NCBI GenBank assembly: GCA_964467785.1
Contig: CAYXVB010000018.1
Coordinates: 1 to 33,025 of the forward strand
Source of the DNA: CAYXVB01 sp964467785
GTDB lineage: Bacteria; Bdellovibrionota; UBA1018
Direction: 5' to 3'
Length of the DNA stretch: 33,025 bases
Below, piece by piece: positions 15,140 to 22,558 of this stretch (position 1 is the first letter of the stretch; each line of letters opens with the position of its first letter). The position numbers and the translations under genes are program-made. Under the pieces are notes generated by a model. It was not told where the DNA came from and ran no database searches. It saw only the letters and a list, made by a program, of their open reading frames with translations.

Positions 15140-15799
15140 TCACTCGACGAACTTGGCGCCACCGACCTGGGCCTGGCTCACGGTCGCGTTAGAAAGCGAA
15201 AGGCCCCAGAACTGCCCGCTTCCGTTTCCGGGCGGATTGAAGCCCGGGTCCTCGGAATTCATGAGGGCCGCGTCTTCGGTATAAGCCGAAGTGGATCCGG
15301 ACCAGATCAGGATATGGGCCGGAACCTCATCATTGTGGACGTCCACGAGGAACGAAAGCGTCTCCGAAGCATCCAGGCTCGCGAAGGCGGCCGAAACATT
15401 CGTTTCCGCGCCACCTTCTTTCAGTTTAACGCTCAGGGTTTTACCGCTTCGACTGAAGACGACCCCGATGGCGCCCCCCAAGCGGCTGTTCCCATTGGAG
15501 TTCAACGCCAAACTTCCTCCCTCATTGAGGACAAAAGTCAGCGCGAAACTGCTCTTGGATGTCACGCCGCTCAGCGGTGAGTCAAAGACGACGGTCTGTG
15601 ACCCATTGAGAGAAGTCGCGCTGGAGGGGGCGCTTCCAGAGAGGTGCGTATGGGCATCGAAGAGTGTCTTCGCGCGCTTGGGCGTGCTCTCGGGCGCTTC
15701 GGTCTTTCCGCATCCTGCAGTGACAAGGGCCAAAACCGCCCAGATCATCGACCTGGTATTTCCGCCAAGAAAGGACCGATTAAACCTCATCTGACTCAT
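15140..15799 (-). CDS. hypothetical lipoprotein, first gene of znu operon
   Basis: 219 residues with a lipoprotein signal (LALVTAGC, Cys30). The mature part starts with FDAHTHLSG, then is rich in Ser, Gly and Asn with predicted beta strands (SFALTFVLNEGGS, TLSFLVDVHNDEV). No family is recognised. The start at 15799 is favoured by GGGAGG 5 nt upstream; an internal ATG at 15790 is possible. As first gene after a Fur-type operator and 4 bp from the barrel gene, it is probably a periplasmic or outer-membrane partner for metal uptake (inference). Confidence 0.68.
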   Translation of the reverse strand: MSQMRFNRSFLGGNTRSMIWAVLALVTAGCGKTEAPESTPKRAKTLFDAHTHLSGSAPSSATSLNGSQTVVFDSPLSGVTSKSSFALTFVLNEGGSLALNSNGNSRLGGAIGVVFSRSGKTLSVKLKEGGAETNVSAAFASLDASETLSFLVDVHNDEVPAHILIWSGSTSAYTEDAALMNSEDPGFNPPGNGSGQFWGLSLSNATVSQAQVGGAKFVE

Positions 15800-15857
15800 A
15801 AACCCTCCCGGGGCACGGATAAATAGCACGGATGGATAGCGCGCCTGAATGGCACAC

Positions 15858-15886
15858 CGTATCGCCCAAATCTAATTGCAAGTCAA
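15858..15886 (-). promoter_or_regulatory. predicted promoter of the znu operon
   Basis: On the minus strand TTGACT (plus-strand 15881-15886) and GATACG (15858-15863) are spaced by 17 bp and face the lipoprotein gene starting at 15799. The -35 is a good match, the -10 is poor (3/6), as might be expected of a regulated promoter. The -35 lies inside the palindrome described next. Confidence 0.5.
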
Positions 15887-15896
15887 TCGCATTTAG
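15872..15896. promoter_or_regulatory. Fur/Zur-type operator palindrome
   Basis: A 25-bp imperfect palindrome centred on 15884: left arm CTAATTGCAAGT, right arm AATCGCATTTAG, with 9 of 12 pairs complementary. The TTGCAA...GCATTT shape resembles Fur-family boxes. It covers the -35 element of the znu operon promoter, where repressor binding would exclude RNA polymerase. It also lies 85 bp upstream of the divergent VOC gene. The Fur-family gene at 9817 is the natural candidate to bind it. Confidence 0.55.
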
Positions 15897-15980
15897 CTTT
15901 CGGCCGCAATGCGTCTGCGCCTCGACTCGAGATGCAGAATCCGAGGAATCACGATAAGCTCAAGCCAAGGAGACTCTCTC

Positions 15981-16460
15981 ATGCCCAAGATCCAAATCTG
16001 CCTCTGGTCCAACGACAAAGCCGAAGAAATGGCCAAATTCTACCGCTCCGTCTTCAAAGGAACAAAAGTCGGCAAGACGTCCTACTGGGGGCCAAACCCC
16101 ATGGGAGTCAAAGAGGGCTCCGTGCTCACGCAGGACATCACCGTACTGGGGCAGAAAATCATGCTCTTGAACGGCTTTGCCAAAATGCCATTCAATGAGT
16201 CCATCTCGCTCATGGTGCCGTGCAAATCCCAGCGCGAGATCGACTTCTACTGGAAAAAGCTCCTTCAAGGCGGTGGCAAACCCGTGCAGTGCGGCTGGCT
16301 GATCGACCGATTTGGAGTACGGTGGCAGATCTACCCCGCCGAAATCTCCAAGTGGAACACGAGCAAGAACAAGAAAAAGAAACAGGCCATGAACGAAGCG
16401 ATGTGGCAGATGGTCAAGCTCGACGCAAAGAAACTCAAAGCGGCCTTTGATCGCGCCTAA
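15981..16460 (+). CDS. VOC-superfamily protein (PhnB / 3-demethylubiquinone methyltransferase-like)
   Basis: A 159-residue protein starting MPKIQICLWSNDKAEEMAKF with the VOC beta-alpha-beta-beta-beta fold. It has FYRSVFKGTKVG, GSVLTQDITVLGQKIMLLNG, FNESISLMVPCKSQREIDFYW and GWLIDRFGVRWQIYP, all typical of the group misnamed after 3-demethylubiquinone 3-methyltransferase. The real activity is unknown. The C-terminal extension is Lys-rich. AAGGAG lies 8 nt upstream of the ATG; the frame extends 72 nt further upstream without a better start. It is divergent from the znu operon and convergent with the FKBP gene. Confidence 0.85.
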   Translation: MPKIQICLWSNDKAEEMAKFYRSVFKGTKVGKTSYWGPNPMGVKEGSVLTQDITVLGQKIMLLNGFAKMPFNESISLMVPCKSQREIDFYWKKLLQGGGKPVQCGWLIDRFGVRWQIYPAEISKWNTSKNKKKKQAMNEAMWQMVKLDAKKLKAAFDRA

Positions 16461-16466
16461 AGCCTA

Positions 16467-16500
16467 GCCCCGACGTGGCCCCGGCTCGCGCCGTCGGGGC
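16467..16500. terminator. hairpin between convergent VOC and FKBP genes
   Basis: A perfect 9-bp GC-rich stem, GCCCCGACG at 16467-16475 and CGTCGGGGC at 16492-16500, with a 16-nt loop. An overlapping alternative pairs GGCCCCG (16477) with CGGGGCC (16496). It lies just after the VOC stop and just before the FKBP stop, so it may serve both strands. No U-tract follows on either strand, so an intrinsic mechanism is uncertain. Confidence 0.5.
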
Positions 16501-16508
16501 CACCTGAC

Positions 16509-16985
16509 TCAATGCAAGGACCGCCCACGCGGGCCGAAGTCCTCGCGCCGGGCGAGCCTCGCCGATGTAATCTCGACTTCGCAAAGCAGATCCTGCCCGG
16601 CAAAAGGGTGATTGGCGTCGAGCACCAGACTGTCCTCAGTGGCCCGTGTCACGCGAAATACCAGGCGCGGCCCACGAGGAGTCAATCGACCCGCCACTTC
16701 GCTCCCCGTTCGCAACCAGAACCCATTTTGGATTGCCGAGCGTTGTACCTCCACCACCAAGGCCGGATCATAGTGTCCGTATGCGTCGCGAGCCGAAAGC
16801 TTGAAATGCCTCCGCTCGCCCTCGCGGACATTTTGAATTCTGACCAGAAATCCCTGAAGCCATCGCTCTTTTTTGCCGCGACGCAGGCCGGCCTGATTGA
16901 CCACCTCCTCTTTGAAGAACGATCCGAGGACTCTTCCTTGGCTGTCCTTGAGGACGCAGTGGAACGAGACGACCTGGACATTCAT
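16509..16985 (-). CDS. SlyD-like FKBP-type peptidyl-prolyl isomerase
   Basis: A 158-residue protein with the SlyD order of elements: an N-terminal FKBP half (VQVVSFHCVLKDSQGRVLGS), RDAYGHYDPALVVEVQRSAI (matching the DAYGxYDxxLV of SlyD), an insert-in-flap domain, and LVLDANHPFAGQDLLCEVEI (matching VDxNHxLAGxxLxF). It acts as a prolyl isomerase and chaperone. The metal-binding His/Cys tail of E. coli SlyD is absent. I start at MNVQVVS (16985); the frame continues upstream to 17171, but the longer N-terminus is not conserved-looking. Cytoplasmic. Confidence 0.85.
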   Translation of the reverse strand: MNVQVVSFHCVLKDSQGRVLGSFFKEEVVNQAGLRRGKKERWLQGFLVRIQNVREGERRHFKLSARDAYGHYDPALVVEVQRSAIQNGFWLRTGSEVAGRLTPRGPRLVFRVTRATEDSLVLDANHPFAGQDLLCEVEITSARLARREDFGPRGRSLH

Positions 16986-17374
16986 GCTCTTTCCCTTCTT
17001 TGATACGGGGGAGACCAGGGAGACCGGGGAGTCCTGCAGCGCGTTCATGGATCGCATTCTGATTATCCTTTGGCGATGTAACTGTATTTTTGACCGAGGA
17101 TAGCGCGCGCGGAGGAACTCACAATGCAAAATGCAAATGGAGATGGTTTTGTCTTCGAGCCCGCGCTCCATTCGAGCTGACGGATGACGCGTGCGAGATA
17201 CTCGGTGCGCTGGCGCTCCGCCGCATGCATCGACCCCGGAATGGACGGCTGCTTGGGCGTGGCCGCCCGCTGCCTGAGCCCTGATTGAGCGCTGAGTTTT
17301 CGCTGCTGATGATTTTTCTCTATTTTTTGTTTGGAAACCGACAATGACCCTAGCCTAAAATAAGTTTACTGGCC
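16986..17374. other. 389-bp intergenic region
   Basis: Between divergent FKBP and GH13 genes. It holds a GGGAGACC repeat pair (about 17010-17026), a T-rich tract (about 17306-17330) and, close to the GH13 start, TAAAAT at 17356-17361 that may be its -10 box with TTGGAA (17331) as a distant -35 (19-bp spacer). A minus-strand frame with a TTG start (17063-17344) has no recognisable features. Confidence 0.4.
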
Positions 17375-19117
17375 ATGAGCACCACCGACGAAGATCTCTG
17401 CATCGCGACTCTGCCGACGCTCGAGCGCCGCGCGATTCCGAAACTCCACCCCAAACCCATCCGAAAAGGATCGGCCTCGATCGTGGCGCGCAACTTCACG
17501 CATGGTGACGAGTTCATCCGGCTTTACCAAGACGAAATCCTGCATCTGAACGTGCGCCTCGCGTCCGATGCCCAGGGCGCACGCGTCGTGCTGAGCTCCG
17601 ATCTCGACGGCGAGTGGCGCGACTACGAGTTCAGGCGGATTTCGGAGCAGGAATATTCCCTGCCCCTCGAATGTCGCCAACCCGGCACGTTCCGCTTCAA
17701 GGTCAAATACACCCTCAACGGCGGCCTGACGTGGTTTCTGGACACAATTCCGCATTCCGCGGTCATGGTCGATCCGGCCGGCGCGAGAAACGTTCGCATC
17801 TACACGCTGATCCCGACTCTCAGCGGTCCGGTGAGCCGCTGGAAGAGAGAGCTGCGGCGGATCCGGGCCATGGGTTTCAATACGGTGCACCTGCTTCCGG
17901 TCACGCACATGGATCAGAGCGAGAGCCCCTATGCGGCGTTTGATCTCTTTGAGCTGGATCCCTCTTACGCGGATCCCGGCGATCGGCGCCCACCCTTGGA
18001 TCAGTTCGAGTCCTTTGTGGAGGAAGCGCGGAACCTCGGCGTCAAGCTCTGCTTGGACCTCGTCATGAACCATGTCGGCGCCACCAGTCAGGTAAGCACC
18101 ATCAATCCGGATTGGATCGTCAGCGACACCAACGAAAAGGACGGCCTGAAACGGGCCGGGTGCTGGCACCGAGAAAGCTGGATCACGTGGCAGGACCTGG
18201 TGCTCATCAAGTACGACCATCCCAACAAGAATATCCGTAAGGAAATCTGGGATTACATGGTCGAGTACCTGATGTTCTGGGCGAATTACGCTCATCACAC
18301 CGGAGGCATGATCCGGCTCGACAACTTGCACAGCACGGATCGGAACTTCCTTCAATTCGCGGTCTCCAAACTGCAGGCCAGGTATCCCGACCTGACGATC
18401 TTCGCCGAATTCTTCACGGATCGCCAGACCGCGCAACAGATGTCGTTTTACAACGGGCTCACCCTTCTTCTATCGACCCCGTGGGTCACTCCCTATGCCG
18501 ACCAGTTCAGACAGGAGATCTTGCGGCTGCACACGGATACCAAGCTTCGTTACTTACTCCCCGTGAACTCGCACGACAGCGGCACGCCCGCCCAGGAGTA
18601 CGGCACTCCCGAGACCGTGATCCCCAGGTACGCGGCGTGCGCGCTCCTTGCCACCGGGCAGACGGGCATGGTTCAGGGCGCTGAATATGGCGCTCCCGCG
18701 AAACTGCAGTTCATCGGCCGCCAGCCTCCCTTGGAGCTCGGGGCGGGAACCTGGGGCCATGACTTTTCGGAGTCGATCCGGAGGATCAACCTGCTGGTGG
18801 AACTCCACGACTTGTTCTCGGAAGCGGGGAACGTGCAGTTCGTGGATGGGGACCACGGGGCGATCCTGGCGGCGATCCGGACCGCCCCTGATCGCAGCAA
18901 GCGCTTTTTGATCTTGGTCTCCTTTGACACGCAGTCCGCGCACGAGCTTCGGCTCAAGTTGACGGATACCCCGTACGAGGTGTCGCCCGGCCAGCTTCGC
19001 TGTCTCATCGGAGAAACAGCTGAAGCGGGCGAACTACCGGAATGGCTGGAACCGGCGACAGTCTTTACGCTTGGCCCGTGCGATGTCCTGGTTTTTGAGA
19101 TTCTTGAGTGGCCGTGA
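17375..19117 (+). CDS. GH13 alpha-amylase-family enzyme with debranching-enzyme-like motifs
   Basis: A 580-residue enzyme. Residues 1-140 look like a beta-sandwich (carbohydrate-binding or early-set domain). A TIM barrel follows with GH13 regions: I, LDLVMNHVG; II, GGMIRLDNLHSTD (Asp nucleophile); III, IFAEFF (Glu acid/base); IV, PVNSHDSGTP (His-Asp). The RLDNxHS form of region II recalls the glucanotransferase half of eukaryotic-type glycogen debranching enzymes more than plain amylases. A short C-terminal beta domain closes it. It has no signal peptide, so cytoplasmic maltodextrin/glycogen metabolism is likely. The exact reaction is unresolved. The ATG has no clear Shine-Dalgarno. Confidence 0.82.
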   Translation: MSTTDEDLCIATLPTLERRAIPKLHPKPIRKGSASIVARNFTHGDEFIRLYQDEILHLNVRLASDAQGARVVLSSDLDGEWRDYEFRRISEQEYSLPLECRQPGTFRFKVKYTLNGGLTWFLDTIPHSAVMVDPAGARNVRIYTLIPTLSGPVSRWKRELRRIRAMGFNTVHLLPVTHMDQSESPYAAFDLFELDPSYADPGDRRPPLDQFESFVEEARNLGVKLCLDLVMNHVGATSQVSTINPDWIVSDTNEKDGLKRAGCWHRESWITWQDLVLIKYDHPNKNIRKEIWDYMVEYLMFWANYAHHTGGMIRLDNLHSTDRNFLQFAVSKLQARYPDLTIFAEFFTDRQTAQQMSFYNGLTLLLSTPWVTPYADQFRQEILRLHTDTKLRYLLPVNSHDSGTPAQEYGTPETVIPRYAACALLATGQTGMVQGAEYGAPAKLQFIGRQPPLELGAGTWGHDFSESIRRINLLVELHDLFSEAGNVQFVDGDHGAILAAIRTAPDRSKRFLILVSFDTQSAHELRLKLTDTPYEVSPGQLRCLIGETAEAGELPEWLEPATVFTLGPCDVLVFEILEWP

Positions 19118-19202
19118 TCAGACTAGCCATCTCGGCCCCCGTCCCGGCTTGACGGCCCCACGTCGAGTCCCGTAGATTTTTACCTGAACGGCGGACAAAA
19201 GC

Positions 19203-19685
19203 ATGAGCACACGCATTCGACATCTCTTCCCTCACAACGGCGGCCTACTCACGGACGATCGGATCCCGCGCGGATGGATCAACCCCACCGGGCACTTCAT
19301 GAAGACCAAGCAACACTGGGCGAGCATCAACTCCCACTTCCGCAGACCGGAGTTTCGCTCCTTTCAAAAAATCGAAGCTCCCGAGGAAGCGGATATCGCC
19401 GAAAAGGCTGCCCACCTCGCCTACAGCCAAGGCTGGCTCAGTGTCGGGCATGCGGGCAAGCTCAATGCGATCGGGCACAAGAGCACCTTCGAGCTTTTCA
19501 ATCACCCGGCGGTTCTCACGCTCCGGAAACTGCTCGCGGAGCTGCCAGACCTGACCATCCAGATCGAGACGCAGCTCGGCGCGTTCATCCCCTCGCGCGG
19601 CCTGCACGAGGGCTTTGAGCTAAAGGAATACGATCTCGACATCCTCATCAAGCGCGGCCGTTTGAGGCAGGTGCTGAAAACCTAA
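19203..19685 (+). CDS. conserved-looking hypothetical protein, 160 aa
   Basis: No family is recognised. It is a soluble mixed alpha/beta protein with no Cys and no signal peptide, beginning MSTRIRHLFPHNGGLLTDD. It includes INPTGHFMKTKQHW and AYSQGWLSVGHAGKLNAIGH, which look like a structured core rather than random frame. Codon use is strongly GC3-biased, like real neighbours. A GGCGGA lies about 7 nt upstream of the ATG. It stands 85 bp after the GH13 gene on the same strand and may be co-transcribed. Confidence 0.6.
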   Translation: MSTRIRHLFPHNGGLLTDDRIPRGWINPTGHFMKTKQHWASINSHFRRPEFRSFQKIEAPEEADIAEKAAHLAYSQGWLSVGHAGKLNAIGHKSTFELFNHPAVLTLRKLLAELPDLTIQIETQLGAFIPSRGLHEGFELKEYDLDILIKRGRLRQVLKT

Positions 19686-19744
19686 AGCCGCTCCCTGTAT
19701 CCGCTTAGGGCCGCAAGAGCCCTGAGGTGTGCTAAGGTCTCCCC

Positions 19745-20068
19745 ATGCCTATGATTACCCTGAGAACCCAAGCCGGAGCCTCGAGCCCCACGGACCTCCC
19801 CGTCGAGATCCGGGACAATACCTACGAATACCTGCAAACCTCCGACGCGCGCGCCGTGCGCGTCTCGGCCTACCTGGACCGGGACTGGCCTCTCGTTGCG
19901 GACCGCTATGCCGAGCTCTTTGTGACGGAGGACTGCCCGTGGGTCGCCACCGTGGTCCGCATCCTGCCCGGCAGCCGCGAGCGCAAGGGCATTGTCTTGC
20001 CGGGCCCGATGAAAAAAGGCGAACAGCTCACCGTCGAGGTCTCCCGGGCCGCGCGGGGCAAGTCGTGA
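19745..20068 (+). CDS. hypothetical protein, 107 aa
   Basis: A small protein of mixed beta/alpha character, MPMITLRTQAGASSPTDLP at the start and KKGEQLTVEVSRAARGKS at the end, with no recognised motif. A second Met codon two codons in is an equally possible start. AAGG lies about 10 nt upstream. Its TGA stop overlaps the ATG of the following gene by one base (TGATG), which implies coupling. Function unknown. Confidence 0.55.
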   Translation: MPMITLRTQAGASSPTDLPVEIRDNTYEYLQTSDARAVRVSAYLDRDWPLVADRYAELFVTEDCPWVATVVRILPGSRERKGIVLPGPMKKGEQLTVEVSRAARGKS

Positions 20069-20599
20069 TGAGCGCCGCCCCCCAAGGACGGCTCAAGCTT
20101 CCGCGCGAAATCGAGGCGACCCCGGAACAAAACGACGCCATCTCGAAGGTTCTTGCCGAGAGCGAGGGTCCGCTCTGGGAAGGCGGGCGCTTGCGTGTGG
20201 CTCGGCTCCCGCTGAGTCCGACGATCGAAGACGCGCTCCTGCAGGCCCTGAACTTCAGAAAACTCGAACGCGGGCTCGAACAGGCGGAAAAGATCCTGGG
20301 GGCCGAACAAAAGGGGCTTCTTGCCGTGCAGGCCAAACAGGGCGCTGCGCCGGCGCAACGGGTTTCGCGCTTGCTCGTGATTGCCCGGGACGGCGCGGAG
20401 CGCTTTAATCGCGCGTGCGAATCCCTCCTGGCCCGGCACTCGGATCGCGTGCTCGGCATGCTTGTGGACGTGGACTCCGAGCGTCTGGGCCTCNNNNNNN
20501 NNNCTCGCGCTTTTCGGGCCGGGCAAAGCCGTCAAGGCATTGCTGGTCACCGACCGCGACGCGGTGACCCGGATCCTGCGCTCGTTGATCAAAAAGTAG
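20068..20599 (+). CDS. hypothetical protein interrupted by an assembly gap
   Basis: The protein runs from MSAAPQGRLKLPREIEATPE to LVTDRDAVTRILRSLIKK, but the frame changes across ten N at 20494-20503. Up to the gap it ends in ERLGL on a codon boundary; after the gap LALFGPGKAVK starts on one. CTC precedes and follows the N, so the contigs probably overlap by CTC and the true protein reads continuously, about 173 residues. It is helical and charged, with a possible alpha/beta C-terminal domain. No family is recognised. Coupled to the preceding gene. Confidence 0.55.
20494..20503. other. assembly gap of 10 N inside a gene
   Basis: A run of ten N flanked on both sides by CTC. Because both flanks are on codon boundaries in the same protein, the real gap length must be a multiple of three, possibly a negative three-base overlap. 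Confidence 0.9.
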
Positions 20600-20617
20600 C
20601 GCCGCGGACGGCGGGGC

Positions 20618-21904
20618 TTATTTGCGGGCTTTGACGACGATGCCGCGGGGACGACGTCGAGCGTCCTGCGAAGTGGCGTCTGACGGAGCCGCCGGCTTGG
20701 GGGCTTCAGCCTTCTTGGCGTGCTCAGGCTCGGCCGGCCAATCGCGGGAAGAGTCAAGACGGGCCGCCTGCGACTTTTTGTTCCGAAGCGACTCGAGCTT
20801 GGCGACAAAGGTCAGATCGCGCTCGGTCACGAAATTGAAAACCAGGCCCTTGCGGCCCGCGCGCGCGGTGCGGCCCACGCGATGGATGTAGTTTTCGATC
20901 TGTTTGGGAAGATGGTAGTTGATGACCCGGCCCACGTGGTCGACGTCGAGGCCGCGCGCGGCGAGGTCGGTGGAGATCAGGAACTGGATCTTGCCCTCGC
21001 GGAAGAGCTTGAGGTTCTTGCGGCGCTCGATCTTGTCCATCTCGCCACGGTAGACCGCGCAGACATGACCGGACTTCTTCATCTCGGCGGCGAGCTTGTC
21101 GCATTGCTCGCGCGTGTTGGTGAAGATCATGGTCCCGCCTTCGACTGATTTCTCCAGCAGTTTTTCGAGCAGCGGAAAGCGTTTTCCGTCGACCACCTCG
21201 ATGGTCTGGGTGGTGAGGCTTTTGACGAGTTGATGGCTGCCCTGGCTGCGAATGACCTCCGCGTCCGTGAAGAGCCGGTTGATCAGCTCCTGCACCCGTG
21301 AATTGACCGTGGCCGAGAAAAGCGCCATCTGACGGCCTTTGGAACAGGAGTCGGCGATGCGGACCGCCGCGGGCAGGAAGCCCTGATCGAGCATCTGATC
21401 GGCTTCGTCGAACACGAGCACCCGCACGTCGTTGAGCGAGATGAGACCGCGGTCCATGAGCTGGATGAGGCGCCCCGGCGTGGCGACCAGCACGTCGAAC
21501 GCGCCGCTGATGTTTCGCTTGGCGACGTCGAGATCCGTGCCACCGAGCAGGCTGCGCACCCGCAGGCGCGTATCGTGCGTGAACGGCTTGAACACCCGAG
21601 TCACCTGCTCGCCGAGCTCGCGCGTGGGCACGATAATCGCGGCGCGAGGCTGGCTTTCGAGCTGGACTGGAAAACGAATATTCTCGAGCGTCTTGACGAT
21701 GTGAAGAACGGGCAGCGCGTAGGCCAAGGTCTTGCCGCTGCCGGTCTCAGCCACGCCGACGACCGAGCGCCCTTCGAGCAGCGCCGGCAACGCACTGGCC
21801 TGAATTTCCGTGAGTCGAACCAGCTCCTTCTCGGCGAGGGTTTGCTGCAGGGTCGGAAGGAGGTCCAGGGCTTTGAACGTCTGAGCAGGCTCGAGAGTTT
21901 TCAT
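20618..21904 (-). CDS. DEAD-box ATP-dependent RNA helicase (RhlE-like)
   Basis: A 428-residue helicase with all core motifs: Q-motif Gln in LTEIQASALP, I AETGSGKT, Ia PTRELGEQ, GG, Ib ATPGRL, II DEAD, III SAT, IV MIFTNTREQC, V STDLAARGLDVD and VI YIHRVGRTARAG. A basic Pro/Ala-rich tail (about 385-428) probably binds RNA. It unwinds short RNA duplexes in ribosome assembly or mRNA decay. The minus-strand promoter TTGACT (plus 21936-21941), 17 bp, TAGGGT (21913-21918) puts the start codon about 8 nt from the -10, so the mRNA may be leaderless. Confidence 0.93.
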   Translation of the reverse strand: MKTLEPAQTFKALDLLPTLQQTLAEKELVRLTEIQASALPALLEGRSVVGVAETGSGKTLAYALPVLHIVKTLENIRFPVQLESQPRAAIIVPTRELGEQVTRVFKPFTHDTRLRVRSLLGGTDLDVAKRNISGAFDVLVATPGRLIQLMDRGLISLNDVRVLVFDEADQMLDQGFLPAAVRIADSCSKGRQMALFSATVNSRVQELINRLFTDAEVIRSQGSHQLVKSLTTQTIEVVDGKRFPLLEKLLEKSVEGGTMIFTNTREQCDKLAAEMKKSGHVCAVYRGEMDKIERRKNLKLFREGKIQFLISTDLAARGLDVDHVGRVINYHLPKQIENYIHRVGRTARAGRKGLVFNFVTERDLTFVAKLESLRNKKSQAARLDSSRDWPAEPEHAKKAEAPKPAAPSDATSQDARRRPRGIVVKARK

Positions 21905-21912
21905 TGACGCGC

Positions 21913-21941
21913 ACCCTAGGTTGTTTGACCTCTTAAGTCAA
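21913..21941 (-). promoter_or_regulatory. predicted promoter of the helicase gene
   Basis: TTGACT and TAGGGT with a 17-bp spacer on the minus strand. TTGAC at 21925 and GTCAA at 21937 form an inverted repeat with a 7-bp spacer over the -35 region, possibly an operator or simply symmetrical promoter sequence. No Shine-Dalgarno is visible before the ATG at 21904. Confidence 0.4.
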
Positions 21942-21997
21942 CATTTGGTTTGAAGTATTTCCCACTCCTTGCAGTTGAGATAAGATCTTCAGTATCG

Positions 21998-22558
21998 ATG
22001 ACGATGATAGCCGCCCGGAAGTCCACTCCCGAACAGGATCTGAGAGTGCTCTTTGGCCTGACCCGCCTGCTGCGAGAAAATGTGCCCTCGCTCACGGAAC
22101 GGGTCGAGCAGCTTTTCCCGGAGGTCGAGTCGCTCTCCCTTTCGCCGCTCGAAGGCTGGGATCTCGAGTCGCTTCAGCACGCGCGCCATTTCGCGGAGGA
22201 GCTGACGATCCACTACGTGCTCCACTTCCACAACCTCAAGGAGCTGCCGGTCACCTATTACAAACGGGAAAAAGCGATTCGCCGGCGACTCGACCACGAG
22301 TTCTCTCGCCTGTTCCAGGAGATCGTCCGGAGAGCCGGCCGCGAGTACAAGCCTGAGCTGATCACCGAGGAGCCGATCTACTACCTCCTGCAAAAGGCCC
22401 GGGAGCGGAGCTTTCCGACGAGCCCGCGCTCCAAGGGAAAGCATCCGCTGCTCGAGACGCTGCGGATCCTGCTCCACGTCGATCTGGCGGCCCGCCTGGA
22501 TCCGGACGCGCGCGGGCAGGAGGACCGCCGCGTTCTCCTACCGTTCCAGATCAAGTAG
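21998..22558 (+). CDS. hypothetical helical protein
   Basis: About 186 residues from MTMIAARKSTPEQDLRVLFG. It is soluble and helix-rich, with aromatic and charged residues such as ELTIHYVLHFHNLKELPVTY and RLDHEFSRLFQEIVRRAGRE. No recognised family. I prefer the ATG at 21998 (or 22004) over an upstream one at 21950, whose extra residues look unlike protein. A TAAGAT at 21981 could be a -10 box. Its last 8 bp overlap the end of the convergent DUF4337-like gene. Confidence 0.6.
   Translation: MTMIAARKSTPEQDLRVLFGLTRLLRENVPSLTERVEQLFPEVESLSLSPLEGWDLESLQHARHFAEELTIHYVLHFHNLKELPVTYYKREKAIRRRLDHEFSRLFQEIVRRAGREYKPELITEEPIYYLLQKARERSFPTSPRSKGKHPLLETLRILLHVDLAARLDPDARGQEDRRVLLPFQIK

Noticed and set aside
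17063..17344. 93-codon minus-strand frame with a TTG start upstream of GH13
   Set aside because: No Shine-Dalgarno, no signal peptide or motif, and composition unlike the real genes around it.
17366..18436. Long minus-strand frame antisense to the GH13 gene
   Set aside because: The GH13 motifs on the plus strand are unambiguous; this frame has no motif.
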